Of a stretch of 64,000 nt of DNA, positions 16,321 to 25,004 are shown piece after piece. The notes below the pieces were generated by a model. The model was not told the DNA's origin. It saw nothing but the letters and a program-made list of their open reading frames with translations, and searched no databases. Source of the stretch: an uncultured Bacteroidales bacterium (GTDB taxonomy: Bacteria; Bacteroidota; Bacteroidia; Bacteroidales; P3); contig CAMHDJ010000003.1 in the NCBI GenBank assembly GCA_946183915.1, positions 1 to 64,000 of the forward strand, read 5' to 3'. Within the stretch, counting starts at the first letter, position 1. Each line of letters opens with the position of its first letter. A program made the position numbers and the translations under genes.

Positions 16321-18795
16321 ATGTTCAGCCTCTACAAGAAAGAACTCAAAAGCTTTTTCGCCTCGCTCATCGGCTACCTGACGATAGCCGTCTTCTTGGT
16401 GCTCACGGGCTTGATGCTGTGGGTGCTGAAGAGCGATTTCAACATTCTCGACTACGGCTATGCCGGCATGGACGGCCTGTTCCTCATCGGGCCGTTCCTC
16501 TACCTGTTCCTCATTCCGGCCATCACCATGCGTTCGCTGGCCGAGGAGAAGCGCACCGGCACCATCGAAATGCTCATGACGCGCCCGCTGAGCGATTGGA
16601 CCATCGTGTGGGCCAAGTTCCTGGCCGCCTGGACGCTGGTGCTCATCTCGCTGCTGCCCACCCTGGTGTGCTACTTCAGCGTCTACTCCCTGGGCGACCC
16701 GGTGGGCAACATCGACACCGGCAGTGTGGCCGGATCGTACATCGGCCTGCTGATGCTGGGCGGTGCTTTCGTGGCCATCGGCCTCTTTTGCTCGTCGTTG
16801 ACGTCGAACCAGATCGTCTCCTTCATCCTGGCGGCGCTGCTTTGTGCGGTGGCCTACCTGGGCTTCGAGAGCATCTACCACATGGGACTCTTCGGCGACG
16901 CCGACCTCTTCATCAAGCGTCTCGGCGCCCGCCACCACTATGAGAGCATCAGTCGTGGCGTGATCGACACGCGCGACGTGGTCTATTTCATCTGCGTCAT
17001 TGCCCTCTTCCTCATGGCCACCCGCCTGGTGCTGCAGAGCCGCAAGTGGGGCGGCTGGACGCATCGTCGCAGCCTCCGCCAGAGTCAGTGGGTCGAGATG
17101 GGCGTCACGGTGGCCCTCATCGTCGCCGTCAGCGTTATCAGCAACTTCCTCTACCTCCGTGCCGACCTGACCTCCGAGCGCCGCTACACCCTCAGCAAGG
17201 CCACCAAGCAGATGCTGAAGAAGATCGACGAACCGGTGCTCTTCCGCGTCTACCTGGAAGGAGAGTTTCCGGCCGACTTCAAACGGCTGCGGAACGAGAC
17301 CAAGGAGATGCTCAATCAGTTCAGGGCATACAACAAGAACATCGAGTACGAGTTTGTCAATCCCAACAACTTCGACAGCCGCGAGGAGCAGCAGGTCTTC
17401 TATCAAAAGCTGGCACAGAAGGGCATCCAGCCCACACAGATCCAGATGACCACCTCGGGTGGCAGCACGACCCAGATCATCATCCCGGCGGCCGATGTCT
17501 TCTTCCGCGGACGTGAGACGTCGGTGCAGCTGATCAACAACCAGCGCTACGTGAGCGACGCCGACCTGCTGAACAACTCGATCCAGAACCTGGAATACGT
17601 GCTCTCCAGCGCCATCCGATCGCTGGCCCGCGGCGAGAAGCAGCAGATCGGCTTCCTGCAAGGCCACGGCGAGCTGAACGGGCCGGTCCTCTACGACGTG
17701 CAGCGAGCCCTGCAGGAGACCTACAGCCTGGACAATGTCACCATCGACGGGCAGATACAGGCCCTCACCGCTCACCATCGGAGCAGCACAGACACCACAC
17801 AATACGAGTTCTTCAACCTCTACGACCTGCTGATCATTGCCAAACCCACACAACCATTCAGCGAACAGGACCTCTACATACTGGACCAATACATAATGTA
17901 TGGCGGTAAAGTGCTGTGGCTGATTGACCCCCTCAATGCCGACCTCGACAGCCTGGCCGACCGCGGCCAGATGATGGCTACACGCTACCCCCTGGGCATC
18001 GACGAGATGTTGTTCACCTACGGTGTGCGCCTCAACGCCAACCTGCTGATGGATATGCGCTGCCGCCCGATTCCCATCCAGGTGGGACTCGTCGGCGAGA
18101 AGCCTCAGTTCCGATTCTGCCCCTGGTACTACTTCCCCGAGATAGTGCCTCTGTCCGAGCACCCCATCGTGCGCAACCTGGACCTCATCAAGTCGGACTT
18201 TGCCAGCAGCATTGACTTCATCGACAACGACATCCGCAAGACCGTACTCCTCACCACCTCGGAGTATACGCGGTCGAAGAACGCCCCTGCCCTCGTCGAC
18301 CTGGCCGAGGCCCAGCAGGAGCCCGACCGGCGGCTCTTCACCGCAGGGCAGCAACCCGTCGCCGTGCTGCTCGAGGGGCAGTTCCGCTCGGCCTGGCGCA
18401 ACCGACTCTCGCCCCATTTCACATCGCAGTCTTCCATGGGCTACCGAGAACTGGGCGACGAGACGAAGATGATAGTCATCTCCGACGGCGACATCATCCG
18501 CAACCGATACATGGACGACGGGGCTGTACTGCCGCTCGGCTACGACTACTTCACCCAGACCCAATACGCCAACAAAGACCTTATCCTCAACGCAGTCAAC
18601 TATCTGGTGGGCGACGATGGTCTCCTGGCCTCCCGGTCGCGCACCATCAAGCTGCGCAAGCTCGACGTGATGAAGATCCACGAACAGCGTGCACGCTACC
18701 AAGTGATCAACATCGTCTGTCCGCTCCTGCTCCTTGCCGCCGCCGGTGGCGTCATCACCCTCATCCGCAGCAGAAAATACAAAGTCAAGAAATGA
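16321..18795 (+). CDS. GldF-GldG fusion, gliding-type ABC transporter
   Basis: An 824-aa fusion. Residues 1-240 are a GldF-like ABC-2 permease with six helices (start FSLYKKELKSFFASLIGYLT; motif EEKRTGTIEMLMTRPLSDW). Residues from about 255 are GldG-like: an anchor helix (VTVALIVAVSVISNFLYL), RADLTSERRYTLSKATKQML, a long periplasmic domain (GKVLWLIDPLN) and a C-terminal helix (INIVCPLLLLAAAGGVITLI). In Flavobacterium johnsoniae GldF and GldG are separate and work with the GldA ATPase; gldA is not in this window. The reading frame is continuous across the junction at about residue 241, so a true fusion or single-frame gene. Gliding itself is not implied, since non-gliding Bacteroidales carry these genes. 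Confidence 0.92.
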   Translation: MFSLYKKELKSFFASLIGYLTIAVFLVLTGLMLWVLKSDFNILDYGYAGMDGLFLIGPFLYLFLIPAITMRSLAEEKRTGTIEMLMTRPLSDWTIVWAKFLAAWTLVLISLLPTLVCYFSVYSLGDPVGNIDTGSVAGSYIGLLMLGGAFVAIGLFCSSLTSNQIVSFILAALLCAVAYLGFESIYHMGLFGDADLFIKRLGARHHYESISRGVIDTRDVVYFICVIALFLMATRLVLQSRKWGGWTHRRSLRQSQWVEMGVTVALIVAVSVISNFLYLRADLTSERRYTLSKATKQMLKKIDEPVLFRVYLEGEFPADFKRLRNETKEMLNQFRAYNKNIEYEFVNPNNFDSREEQQVFYQKLAQKGIQPTQIQMTTSGGSTTQIIIPAADVFFRGRETSVQLINNQRYVSDADLLNNSIQNLEYVLSSAIRSLARGEKQQIGFLQGHGELNGPVLYDVQRALQETYSLDNVTIDGQIQALTAHHRSSTDTTQYEFFNLYDLLIIAKPTQPFSEQDLYILDQYIMYGGKVLWLIDPLNADLDSLADRGQMMATRYPLGIDEMLFTYGVRLNANLLMDMRCRPIPIQVGLVGEKPQFRFCPWYYFPEIVPLSEHPIVRNLDLIKSDFASSIDFIDNDIRKTVLLTTSEYTRSKNAPALVDLAEAQQEPDRRLFTAGQQPVAVLLEGQFRSAWRNRLSPHFTSQSSMGYRELGDETKMIVISDGDIIRNRYMDDGAVLPLGYDYFTQTQYANKDLILNAVNYLVGDDGLLASRSRTIKLRKLDVMKIHEQRARYQVINIVCPLLLLAAAGGVITLIRSRKYKVKK

Positions 18796-19901
18796 AAAAA
18801 CACAACCTGATACTTATCGTATTGGCCGCTCTGGCCATCGTCGCCGCCCTCATCATCGCGCTGCGGGGCTCGCGCAAGTCCACCTTCCCGCAAGATTACC
18901 ACATCGAGGACACCTCCACCGTGACGCGCATATTCCTGGCCGACAAGCAGAACTTCCAGGTCACCCTCAGCCGTTCGACCGACTCCCTGTGGCTCGTCGA
19001 CAACCGCTACGTGGCCAACCAATCCATGGTCGACCTCCTGCTCGAGACCCTCAACACCATGCGCATACGCCAGCAGGTGAACCGCAGCGCTGTCCCCGCG
19101 GTGATCAAAGACCTCTCCGCCCGTGCCATCAAAGTGGAGGTCTACCAGCGGGTGCCCTTCATCAACTGGTTCGGGGGCAAACTGCAACTCTTCCCGCGCG
19201 AACGCCGCACCGTCACCTACTACGTGGGCCGGGAGACGCAAGACCTGATGGCCTCCTACATCTTCCGCGACGGAGACAAGACCCCCTATGTCGTCCACAT
19301 CCCCGGCTTCCGCGGCTTCATCACCCCCCGATTCATCGCAGATCCTATCAAATGGCGCAGCCACAACATCGTGGACCTCGACGTGAAAGCCATCGACCGT
19401 GTGGAGCTGCAGGTGCCCGACATGCCCACCGAGAACTTCGCCGTCCAGCGTCAGGGCGAGGGCTTCTTCCTCGAGCTGGCCGACCATAGCCGCGCCGCCG
19501 GTTTCGACACCGCCCGCGTTGCCCAGATGCTCTCCAGCTTCACCCACCTCAACTTCGACGAGTTTGCCTCCATCGTGCCCAACAGCTTCGCCGACACCTG
19601 CGTCAACCGGGCCCCACGCACCATCCTCCGCATCACCGACACCGCAGGCCTCACCACCCAGATGCGCACCTACATCAAGTACAACAACCCCGACGACATA
19701 GCCGCCATGCCCGACCCCGAGATGTACGAGACCTTCGATATCGACCGTCTCTACGCCATCATCAACCGCGAGGGCACCCCCGACGGAAACGGAGCCCCGG
19801 CCACGGAAGACACTGTGCTCATCCAATACTTCATCTTCGACAACATCCTTCAGCCCGCCTCCTACTTCCTGGGGCACGAGAAACAACTGATCGCACGATG
19901 A
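18792..19901 (+). CDS. DUF4340 domain-containing protein
   Basis: A 369-aa protein with one N-terminal membrane helix (LILIVLAALAIVAALIIALRG) and a periplasmic region of repeated DUF4340 units (for example STVTRIFLADKQNFQVTLSRS and IVDLDVKAIDRVELQVPDM). DUF4340 genes regularly follow gldG homologues in Bacteroidetes and in other GldG-like loci, which suggests a partner of the transporter. The start overlaps the gldFG stop (ATGA), and the end overlaps surE in the same way. The biochemical role is unknown. Confidence 0.9.
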   Translation: MKKHNLILIVLAALAIVAALIIALRGSRKSTFPQDYHIEDTSTVTRIFLADKQNFQVTLSRSTDSLWLVDNRYVANQSMVDLLLETLNTMRIRQQVNRSAVPAVIKDLSARAIKVEVYQRVPFINWFGGKLQLFPRERRTVTYYVGRETQDLMASYIFRDGDKTPYVVHIPGFRGFITPRFIADPIKWRSHNIVDLDVKAIDRVELQVPDMPTENFAVQRQGEGFFLELADHSRAAGFDTARVAQMLSSFTHLNFDEFASIVPNSFADTCVNRAPRTILRITDTAGLTTQMRTYIKYNNPDDIAAMPDPEMYETFDIDRLYAIINREGTPDGNGAPATEDTVLIQYFIFDNILQPASYFLGHEKQLIAR

Positions 19902-20662
19902 AGCCCCTCATACTCATCACCAACGACGATGGCTTCGCCGCCCGCGGTCTCCGTGCCTTGGACGAGATAGCCATGGAGTTCGGCGACGTGGTCGTCATGG
20001 CCCCCGAGCAGAACTCTTCCGGCAAGAGCCACAGCATCACCACCGGACGGCCGCTGCGCGTGCGCGAAATCAAGCAGGACGACGGCCTCGCCGTCTACGC
20101 CTGCGACGGCACGCCGGTCGACTGTGTCAAGCTCGCTTCCGAATACTTCTGTCCCCGAAAGCCCGACCTCGTCCTGAGCGGCATCAACCACGGCAGCAAC
20201 AGCTCCATCAACGTCCTCTACAGCGGCACCATGGGCGCCGTCATCGAGGCCACAGCCCTCGGCTTCAACGCCATCGGTTTCTCGCTGCTCAACCACAACC
20301 CCGAGGCCGACTTCGAGCCCTCGCGACACATCGTGCGGCACCTCATCGCCCAGGTGCTCACCCACGGCCTGCCGCCCGACATCTCGCTCAATGTCAACAT
20401 TCCGCGACTCGAACAGCATCAGATCAAGGGCATCCGCATCTGCCACGAAGCCAAAGCCCAGTGGAACGACAGCTTCGAGAAGCGCATCGACCCCCAGGGC
20501 CGCCCCTACTGGTGGCTCACCGGCAAATTCGTCTGCAACGATCCTCCCGAGACCAGCGACGAATGGGCCCTGGCCAACGGATACGTTTCCGTCGTGCCCA
20601 TCCACCCCGACTTCACCCACTACCCCGCCATCGCCCAACTGCAACACCTCGAAGTCCTATGA
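19898..20662 (+). CDS. surE: 5'/3'-nucleotidase SurE
   Basis: A 254-aa SurE homologue of normal length. The metal-binding Asp10-Asp11 lie in ILITNDDGFAARG, the phosphate-binding loop is NSSGKSHSITTGRPL, and the conserved SGINHGSN segment follows at about 91-98. SurE hydrolyses nucleoside monophosphates and is a stationary-phase survival protein. It is translationally coupled to both neighbours by 4-bp overlaps; surE next to lpxB is a familiar order in Bacteroidales. Confidence 0.97.
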   Translation: MKPLILITNDDGFAARGLRALDEIAMEFGDVVVMAPEQNSSGKSHSITTGRPLRVREIKQDDGLAVYACDGTPVDCVKLASEYFCPRKPDLVLSGINHGSNSSINVLYSGTMGAVIEATALGFNAIGFSLLNHNPEADFEPSRHIVRHLIAQVLTHGLPPDISLNVNIPRLEQHQIKGIRICHEAKAQWNDSFEKRIDPQGRPYWWLTGKFVCNDPPETSDEWALANGYVSVVPIHPDFTHYPAIAQLQHLEVL

Positions 20663-20952
20663 AACACTTTTTCACACAAGACAAGGTGACCGTGGGCCTC
20701 GTGGCCGGTCTGGGCTCCGAACTGCTGCTCTGCCTCCTGCTGGCAGCAGTGCTCCTGCTCGGCGGTTGGGGCATCGACGGCCACCAGCGCTTGTTTGCCG
20801 CCATGTTCATCCCCCCGCTGCTCATCCTGCGCGCCTATGCCAAGGGGCGGCAGCATCCGGTCGTCAGCAAGACGCTGGCCACCGTGCTCTTCGTCACCTT
20901 TGTGGCCTTCATGTTCTACCTCTTCCAAGCCCACCTGATCGTCCTCCGATGA
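20659..20952 (+). CDS. small membrane protein, three helices
   Basis: A 97-aa protein with three hydrophobic helices (LGSELLLCLLLAAVLLLGGW, LFAAMFIPPLLILRAYA and TLATVLFVTFVAFMFYLF). The start is set by an ATGA overlap with surE, and the end overlaps the lpxB start in the same way, which supports it as a real gene in the run. I do not recognise a named family; its place between surE and lpxB suggests an envelope role. Confidence 0.85.
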   Translation: MKHFFTQDKVTVGLVAGLGSELLLCLLLAAVLLLGGWGIDGHQRLFAAMFIPPLLILRAYAKGRQHPVVSKTLATVLFVTFVAFMFYLFQAHLIVLR

Positions 20953-22148
20953 AGTACTACCTCATAGCCGGCGAAGCCTCGGGCGACCTGCACGGCGCCC
21001 GCCTGGTCCAGGCCCTCAAAGCCAAGGACCCCGAGGCCGACTTCCGCTACTGGGGAGGCGACAACATGGCCGCCGCCATAGGCCACGACCCCGTGCGCCA
21101 CATCCGCGACCTGGCCATCATGGGCTTCGTCGAGGTGCTGGCCCACCTCGGCACCGTGCTGGGCAACATTGCCTTCTGCAAACGCGACATCCTCGACTAC
21201 CGTCCCGACGTGGTCATCGGCATCGACTACCCGGGCTTCAACCTCAAGATCGAGCAATGGGCCCACCGGCAAGGCTTCAAGACCGTACACTACATCTCGC
21301 CCAACCTCTGGGCCTGGAAGAAGGGGCGCATCCGCGGCATGAAGCAGAACCTCGACCTGCTGTGCTACATCCTGCCCTTCGAGGAGCGCTTCTTCAACGA
21401 CAACCACATGACGCAAGCCCTCTACGTGGGCCATCCCCTGCTCGACGCCGTCTCGCCGGCCGCCACCCCCTCTGCATCCCCTCTGCATCCCCTCTGCATC
21501 ATCTCTGCATCATCTCTGCATAAAAGCAGTCCGCACCCCTCCCCCGAACCCTCCACGTCCACCCCTGCTCCCGTTGCGGAGAGGCCCCTCATTGCCCTGC
21601 TGCCCGGCAGCCGCCGGCAGGAGCTCAAAAACAGCCTCCCCCTGATGGTTCAACTGGCCGCCAGACACCCCGAGTTCCACTTCGTCGTGGCCGGCATGAG
21701 CCTGTTGGGCGAGGAGATCTACCGCCGCTACATCCCCGACGGCAGCCCCATCGACATGGTCTACGACCAGACCTATCCCCTGCTGGCCGAGGCCCATGCC
21801 GCCGTAGTCTGCTCCGGCACCGCCACCCTCGAGGCGGCCCTCTTCGACGTGCCCCAGGTGGTGTGCTACCGCGCCAACCCCATCTCCATCGCCATCGCCA
21901 AAGCCATCGTCAGCCGCCGCATACGCTACATCTCGCTGGTCAACCTCATCGCCGACCAGACCGTCGTCACCGAGCTCATCCAGCAGGACTTCAACGCCAC
22001 GCGGCTGGAGGAGGAATTCCGGCTGATTGCCTGCGACGACGCCAACCGCCACCGCATCTTCAACCAATACGCCGCCCTGCGCACCCGCCTCGGCGGCAGC
22101 GGCGCCAGCCAGCGCACCGCCCAAGCCATCCTCGACCTCCTCAAATGA
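20949..22148 (+). CDS. lpxB: lipid-A-disaccharide synthase LpxB with repeat-derived insert
   Basis: A 399-aa GT19 glycosyltransferase that joins UDP-2,3-diacylglucosamine to lipid X in lipid A synthesis at the inner membrane. The N-terminus YLIAGEASGDLHGARL, the central HYISPNLWAWKKGRI and the C-terminal CSGTATLEAALF are typical. Between HPLLDAV (about 170) and RPLIALLPGSRRQEL (about 213) lies an extra segment of some 40 residues, rich in Ser, Pro and His, whose first part is encoded by an in-frame 11-bp repeat array (21466-21522). This is the linker between the two Rossmann-like halves, where an insertion should be tolerated. The start is fixed by an ATGA overlap. Confidence 0.96.
   Translation: MKYYLIAGEASGDLHGARLVQALKAKDPEADFRYWGGDNMAAAIGHDPVRHIRDLAIMGFVEVLAHLGTVLGNIAFCKRDILDYRPDVVIGIDYPGFNLKIEQWAHRQGFKTVHYISPNLWAWKKGRIRGMKQNLDLLCYILPFEERFFNDNHMTQALYVGHPLLDAVSPAATPSASPLHPLCIISASSLHKSSPHPSPEPSTSTPAPVAERPLIALLPGSRRQELKNSLPLMVQLAARHPEFHFVVAGMSLLGEEIYRRYIPDGSPIDMVYDQTYPLLAEAHAAVVCSGTATLEAALFDVPQVVCYRANPISIAIAKAIVSRRIRYISLVNLIADQTVVTELIQQDFNATRLEEEFRLIACDDANRHRIFNQYAALRTRLGGSGASQRTAQAILDLLK
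21466..21522. repeat. 11-bp tandem array inside lpxB
   Basis: Five units (CCCTCTGCATC, then ATCTCTGCATC type) translated as SASPLHPLCIISASSLH. Because 11 is not a multiple of three, each unit is read in a different frame; the total length keeps lpxB open. Confidence 0.9.
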
Positions 22149-23476
22149 AACGCCTGCTGCTCATACTCCTGCTCCTTCTGGCCGTCGCCCCGGCGGCCCA
22201 CGCCGACCGCGTGCGTGTGCGCCTCTTCTCGGGCAACAAGATCAACAGCCTCAACGTCTCGTTCGACCTCGGCACCTACAACCTCTTCGCCGACGGCGAC
22301 CAGCTGCTCGAAGCCATGGTCGGCGAAGGGCGCTCCGTGCACATCCGCCCCGACGACGGCCGACTGCACGTCAGCGTCAACGAGGACGACTACGGCACCT
22401 ACACCACCCTGCACCTCATGGCCACCGACACCGCCTGCATCCTCTGCCTCAACCCCGAAGGGTGCAAACAGCGCACCTACGAGGGCAACCTCGAGGTCAG
22501 CCTGCTCAAGAACGGCACCCTGCAACTGGTCAACGACGTCGAGTTCGAGACCTACATCGCCGGCGTCGTGCAGAGCGAGATCTACGGCACCCAGAGCGAC
22601 ATCTTCCGCATCCAGGCCATCATCAGCCGCACCTGGGCCCTGCGCAACATGAAGAAACACGCCGCCGAGGGCTACAACTTCTGCGACTACGTCCACTGCC
22701 AGGCCTACCAGAACCGCTGCATCCGGCCCGACATCATGATCGGGGCCATCCAAAGCACCGGCGAGACCCTCGTCGATGCCGACGGCCACCTCATCGAGAC
22801 CCCCTTCCACTCCAACTCCGGCGGGCAGACCGCCAACTCGGAGGACGTCTGGAAAGCCGCCCTGCCCTACCTCCGCTCCGTGCAGGACACCTTCTCCTTC
22901 CGCATGCGACAGAGCGACTGGGTGAAGACCATCAGTCTCGACCGCTGGCTCTCCTACTTCCGCAAGACCCACAAGATCAACGTCGACGACAGCGCCAACC
23001 GCTCCGAGCTGCTCCACTTCACCCAGGAGAGCCGCAAGGTGCGCCTGCTCGGCGTGCCCCTCACCCGCATCCGCTCCGACTTCCAGCTGAAGTCCACCTT
23101 CTTCAGCGTCAGCGTCGACAGCGTCACCCGCTCGGTCGTCCTCCACGGCCACGGCTTCGGTCACGGCGTGGGCCTCAGCCAGGAAGGCACCATCCGCATG
23201 GTCGGTCTCGGCTACAGCTACGACAGCATCCTCCGCCACTACTACACCGGCGCCGTCATCCACCTCGACCCAACCGCCAACCCCGCCTACGTCGAGAACT
23301 ACGCCGCCCAGCTGGCCCGCATCATCGAGGAGGACAAGAACAAGAAAACCCAGGTCCGCTCCAAGAAAGACGACTGGCTCGGACGCCTCTTCCGCCTGCG
23401 CGACCGCGAAGAGCGCGAGGAAGTCTACATCGAAGAGGAACAGAACAACGAACAAGATTGGCAATACGAATGGTAA
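22145..23476 (+). CDS. SpoIID/LytB domain protein
   Basis: A 443-aa secreted protein: signal peptide (LLLILLLLLAVAPAAHA), then a SpoIID/LytB domain at about 110-400 with the usual segments ISRTWALRNMKKHA, CDYVHCQAYQ, PFHSNSGGQTANSEDVW and the GHGFGHGVGLSQEGT signature. SpoIID homologues are peptidoglycan lytic transglycosylases or modifiers; in non-sporulating Bacteroidetes their role is cell-wall remodelling. The C-terminal 50 residues are charged and probably disordered (EDKNKKTQVRSKKDDW, EEREEVYIEEEQNNEQD). The start codon overlaps the lpxB stop. Confidence 0.92.
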   Translation: MKRLLLILLLLLAVAPAAHADRVRVRLFSGNKINSLNVSFDLGTYNLFADGDQLLEAMVGEGRSVHIRPDDGRLHVSVNEDDYGTYTTLHLMATDTACILCLNPEGCKQRTYEGNLEVSLLKNGTLQLVNDVEFETYIAGVVQSEIYGTQSDIFRIQAIISRTWALRNMKKHAAEGYNFCDYVHCQAYQNRCIRPDIMIGAIQSTGETLVDADGHLIETPFHSNSGGQTANSEDVWKAALPYLRSVQDTFSFRMRQSDWVKTISLDRWLSYFRKTHKINVDDSANRSELLHFTQESRKVRLLGVPLTRIRSDFQLKSTFFSVSVDSVTRSVVLHGHGFGHGVGLSQEGTIRMVGLGYSYDSILRHYYTGAVIHLDPTANPAYVENYAAQLARIIEEDKNKKTQVRSKKDDWLGRLFRLRDREEREEVYIEEEQNNEQDWQYEW

Positions 23477-23483
23477 TAAAACA

Positions 23484-24017
23484 ATGAATATGAAAAAGAC
23501 ACTCATACTGTTCCTGCTGAGCCTCCTGCTTGGCGGAGCCCACGCCCAGGTCAAATGGCACACCATCGACGAGGCCGCCAGCGCCAAGATTGGCACCCGC
23601 CTCTACTTCGTCGACTTCTACACCTCCTGGTGCGGCTACTGCAAGAAGATGGACCGCGAGACCTTCAGCGACCCCACCGTCGCCAATATCCTCAACCGCT
23701 ACTTCTACCCCGTCAAGTTCGACGCCGAAGGCCAGAAGGCCGTCAACTGGTTCGGCCAGACCTACCACCCCGTCAACGAGGGGCGCAACCGGCAGCACCA
23801 GTTCGCACGCGGCCTCCAGGGCTACCCCACCTTCGTGCTCTACAGCGCCGACGGCTCCAAACTCCAGGCCATCCCGGGCTACTACCCGCCGCGCGAATTC
23901 GAGATCGTGCTCTGGTACTTCGCCAGCGGCGACTGCGACCGCTACCCCTTCGAGCGCTACCGCCAGATCTTCGACAAGGAGATCCGCCCCCAGATGAAGA
24001 AGGCGCTCGCCCAATGA
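23484..24017 (+). CDS. thioredoxin-fold protein, periplasmic
   Basis: A 177-aa protein with a signal peptide (LILFLLSLLLGGAHAQ) and a thioredoxin domain carrying the redox motif CGYC in YTSWCGYCKKMDRETFSD, plus the cis-proline loop GYPTFVLYSADG. This resembles periplasmic thioredoxin_7/DsbD-gamma-like reductases. It should act on envelope disulfides; the partner is not evident. It lies 7 bp after the SpoIID-like gene and 33 bp before ftsY. Confidence 0.92.
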   Translation: MNMKKTLILFLLSLLLGGAHAQVKWHTIDEAASAKIGTRLYFVDFYTSWCGYCKKMDRETFSDPTVANILNRYFYPVKFDAEGQKAVNWFGQTYHPVNEGRNRQHQFARGLQGYPTFVLYSADGSKLQAIPGYYPPREFEIVLWYFASGDCDRYPFERYRQIFDKEIRPQMKKALAQ

Positions 24018-24050
24018 TCCTCGACACCTAACCCTTAAACCTCTAGAACC

Positions 24051-25004
24051 ATGGGACTTTTCAGCCGCAAAGACAAAGACGCCGACCGCCGTACACTCGA
24101 CAACGGACTGGCCAAAACCAAAGAGAGTTTCTTACAGAAGCTCACCAAAAGCATCCTCGGCAAAAGCACCGTCGACGATGATGTGCTCGACAACCTCGAG
24201 GAGACCCTCATCTCCTCCGACGTAGGCGTCGACACCACCCTCAAGGTCATCGACCAGTTGCAGCAGCGCATCCGGCGCGACAAATACATCTCCACCTCCG
24301 AACTGAACTCCATCCTGCGGGCCGAGGTGGCCCAACTGCTGCGCCAGCCGCAGACCGACTTCCCGGCCGACTTCGACTCGCCGCTGCCCCACACCCCCTA
24401 CGTCATTCTGGTGGTGGGCGTCAACGGTGTGGGCAAAACCACCACCATCGCCAAGCTCGCCTACCGCTACAAGCAGGCCGGCCGCTCCGTCATCCTCGGC
24501 GCCGCCGACACCTTCCGCGCCGCCGCCGTCGAGCAGCTGCAGCTCTGGGCCGACCGCGTCGGAGTGCCCATCGTGCAGCAAGGCATGGGCGCCGACCCCG
24601 CCTCGGTGGCCTACGACACCGTGCAGAGCGCCATCGCCCGCAAGAGCGACGTCGTCATCATCGACACCGCCGGCCGACTCCACAACAAGGTGGGTCTGAT
24701 GAACGAACTGGGCAAGATTCGCAAAGTCATCCAGAAGCTCCTCCCCGAGGCGCCCCACGAGGTGCTCCTCGTCCTCGACGCCTCCACCGGCCAGAACGCC
24801 GTCGAGCAGGCCCGCCAGTTCACCCAGGCTACCGACGTCAACGCCCTGGCACTCACCAAACTCGACGGCACCGCCAAGGGCGGCGTCATCATAGCCATCT
24901 CCGACCAGTTCCAGGTGCCCGTGCGCTACATCGGCCTCGGCGAGCAAATGACCGACCTCCAGATCTTCAACCCCGACACCTTCGTCGACAGCCTTTTCGA
25001 ATGA
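24051..25004 (+). CDS. ftsY: signal recognition particle receptor FtsY
   Basis: A 317-aa FtsY with the short acidic N-terminus usual in Bacteroidetes. N domain at about 20-105, G domain after it: P-loop GVNGVGKTTT, the DTFRAAAVEQL insertion-box segment, DTAGR and TKLDGTAKGG. It is the membrane receptor for SRP and drives co-translational insertion of inner-membrane proteins. Its stop overlaps the rimO start by 4 bp, a conserved arrangement in this phylum. Confidence 0.98.
   Translation: MGLFSRKDKDADRRTLDNGLAKTKESFLQKLTKSILGKSTVDDDVLDNLEETLISSDVGVDTTLKVIDQLQQRIRRDKYISTSELNSILRAEVAQLLRQPQTDFPADFDSPLPHTPYVILVVGVNGVGKTTTIAKLAYRYKQAGRSVILGAADTFRAAAVEQLQLWADRVGVPIVQQGMGADPASVAYDTVQSAIARKSDVVIIDTAGRLHNKVGLMNELGKIRKVIQKLLPEAPHEVLLVLDASTGQNAVEQARQFTQATDVNALALTKLDGTAKGGVIIAISDQFQVPVRYIGLGEQMTDLQIFNPDTFVDSLFE

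Noticed and set aside
15598-18702. Open frame of more than 1000 codons on the minus strand
   Set aside because: It lies opposite the M28 and GldFG genes, which have clear domains; composition is that of a reverse-frame shadow.
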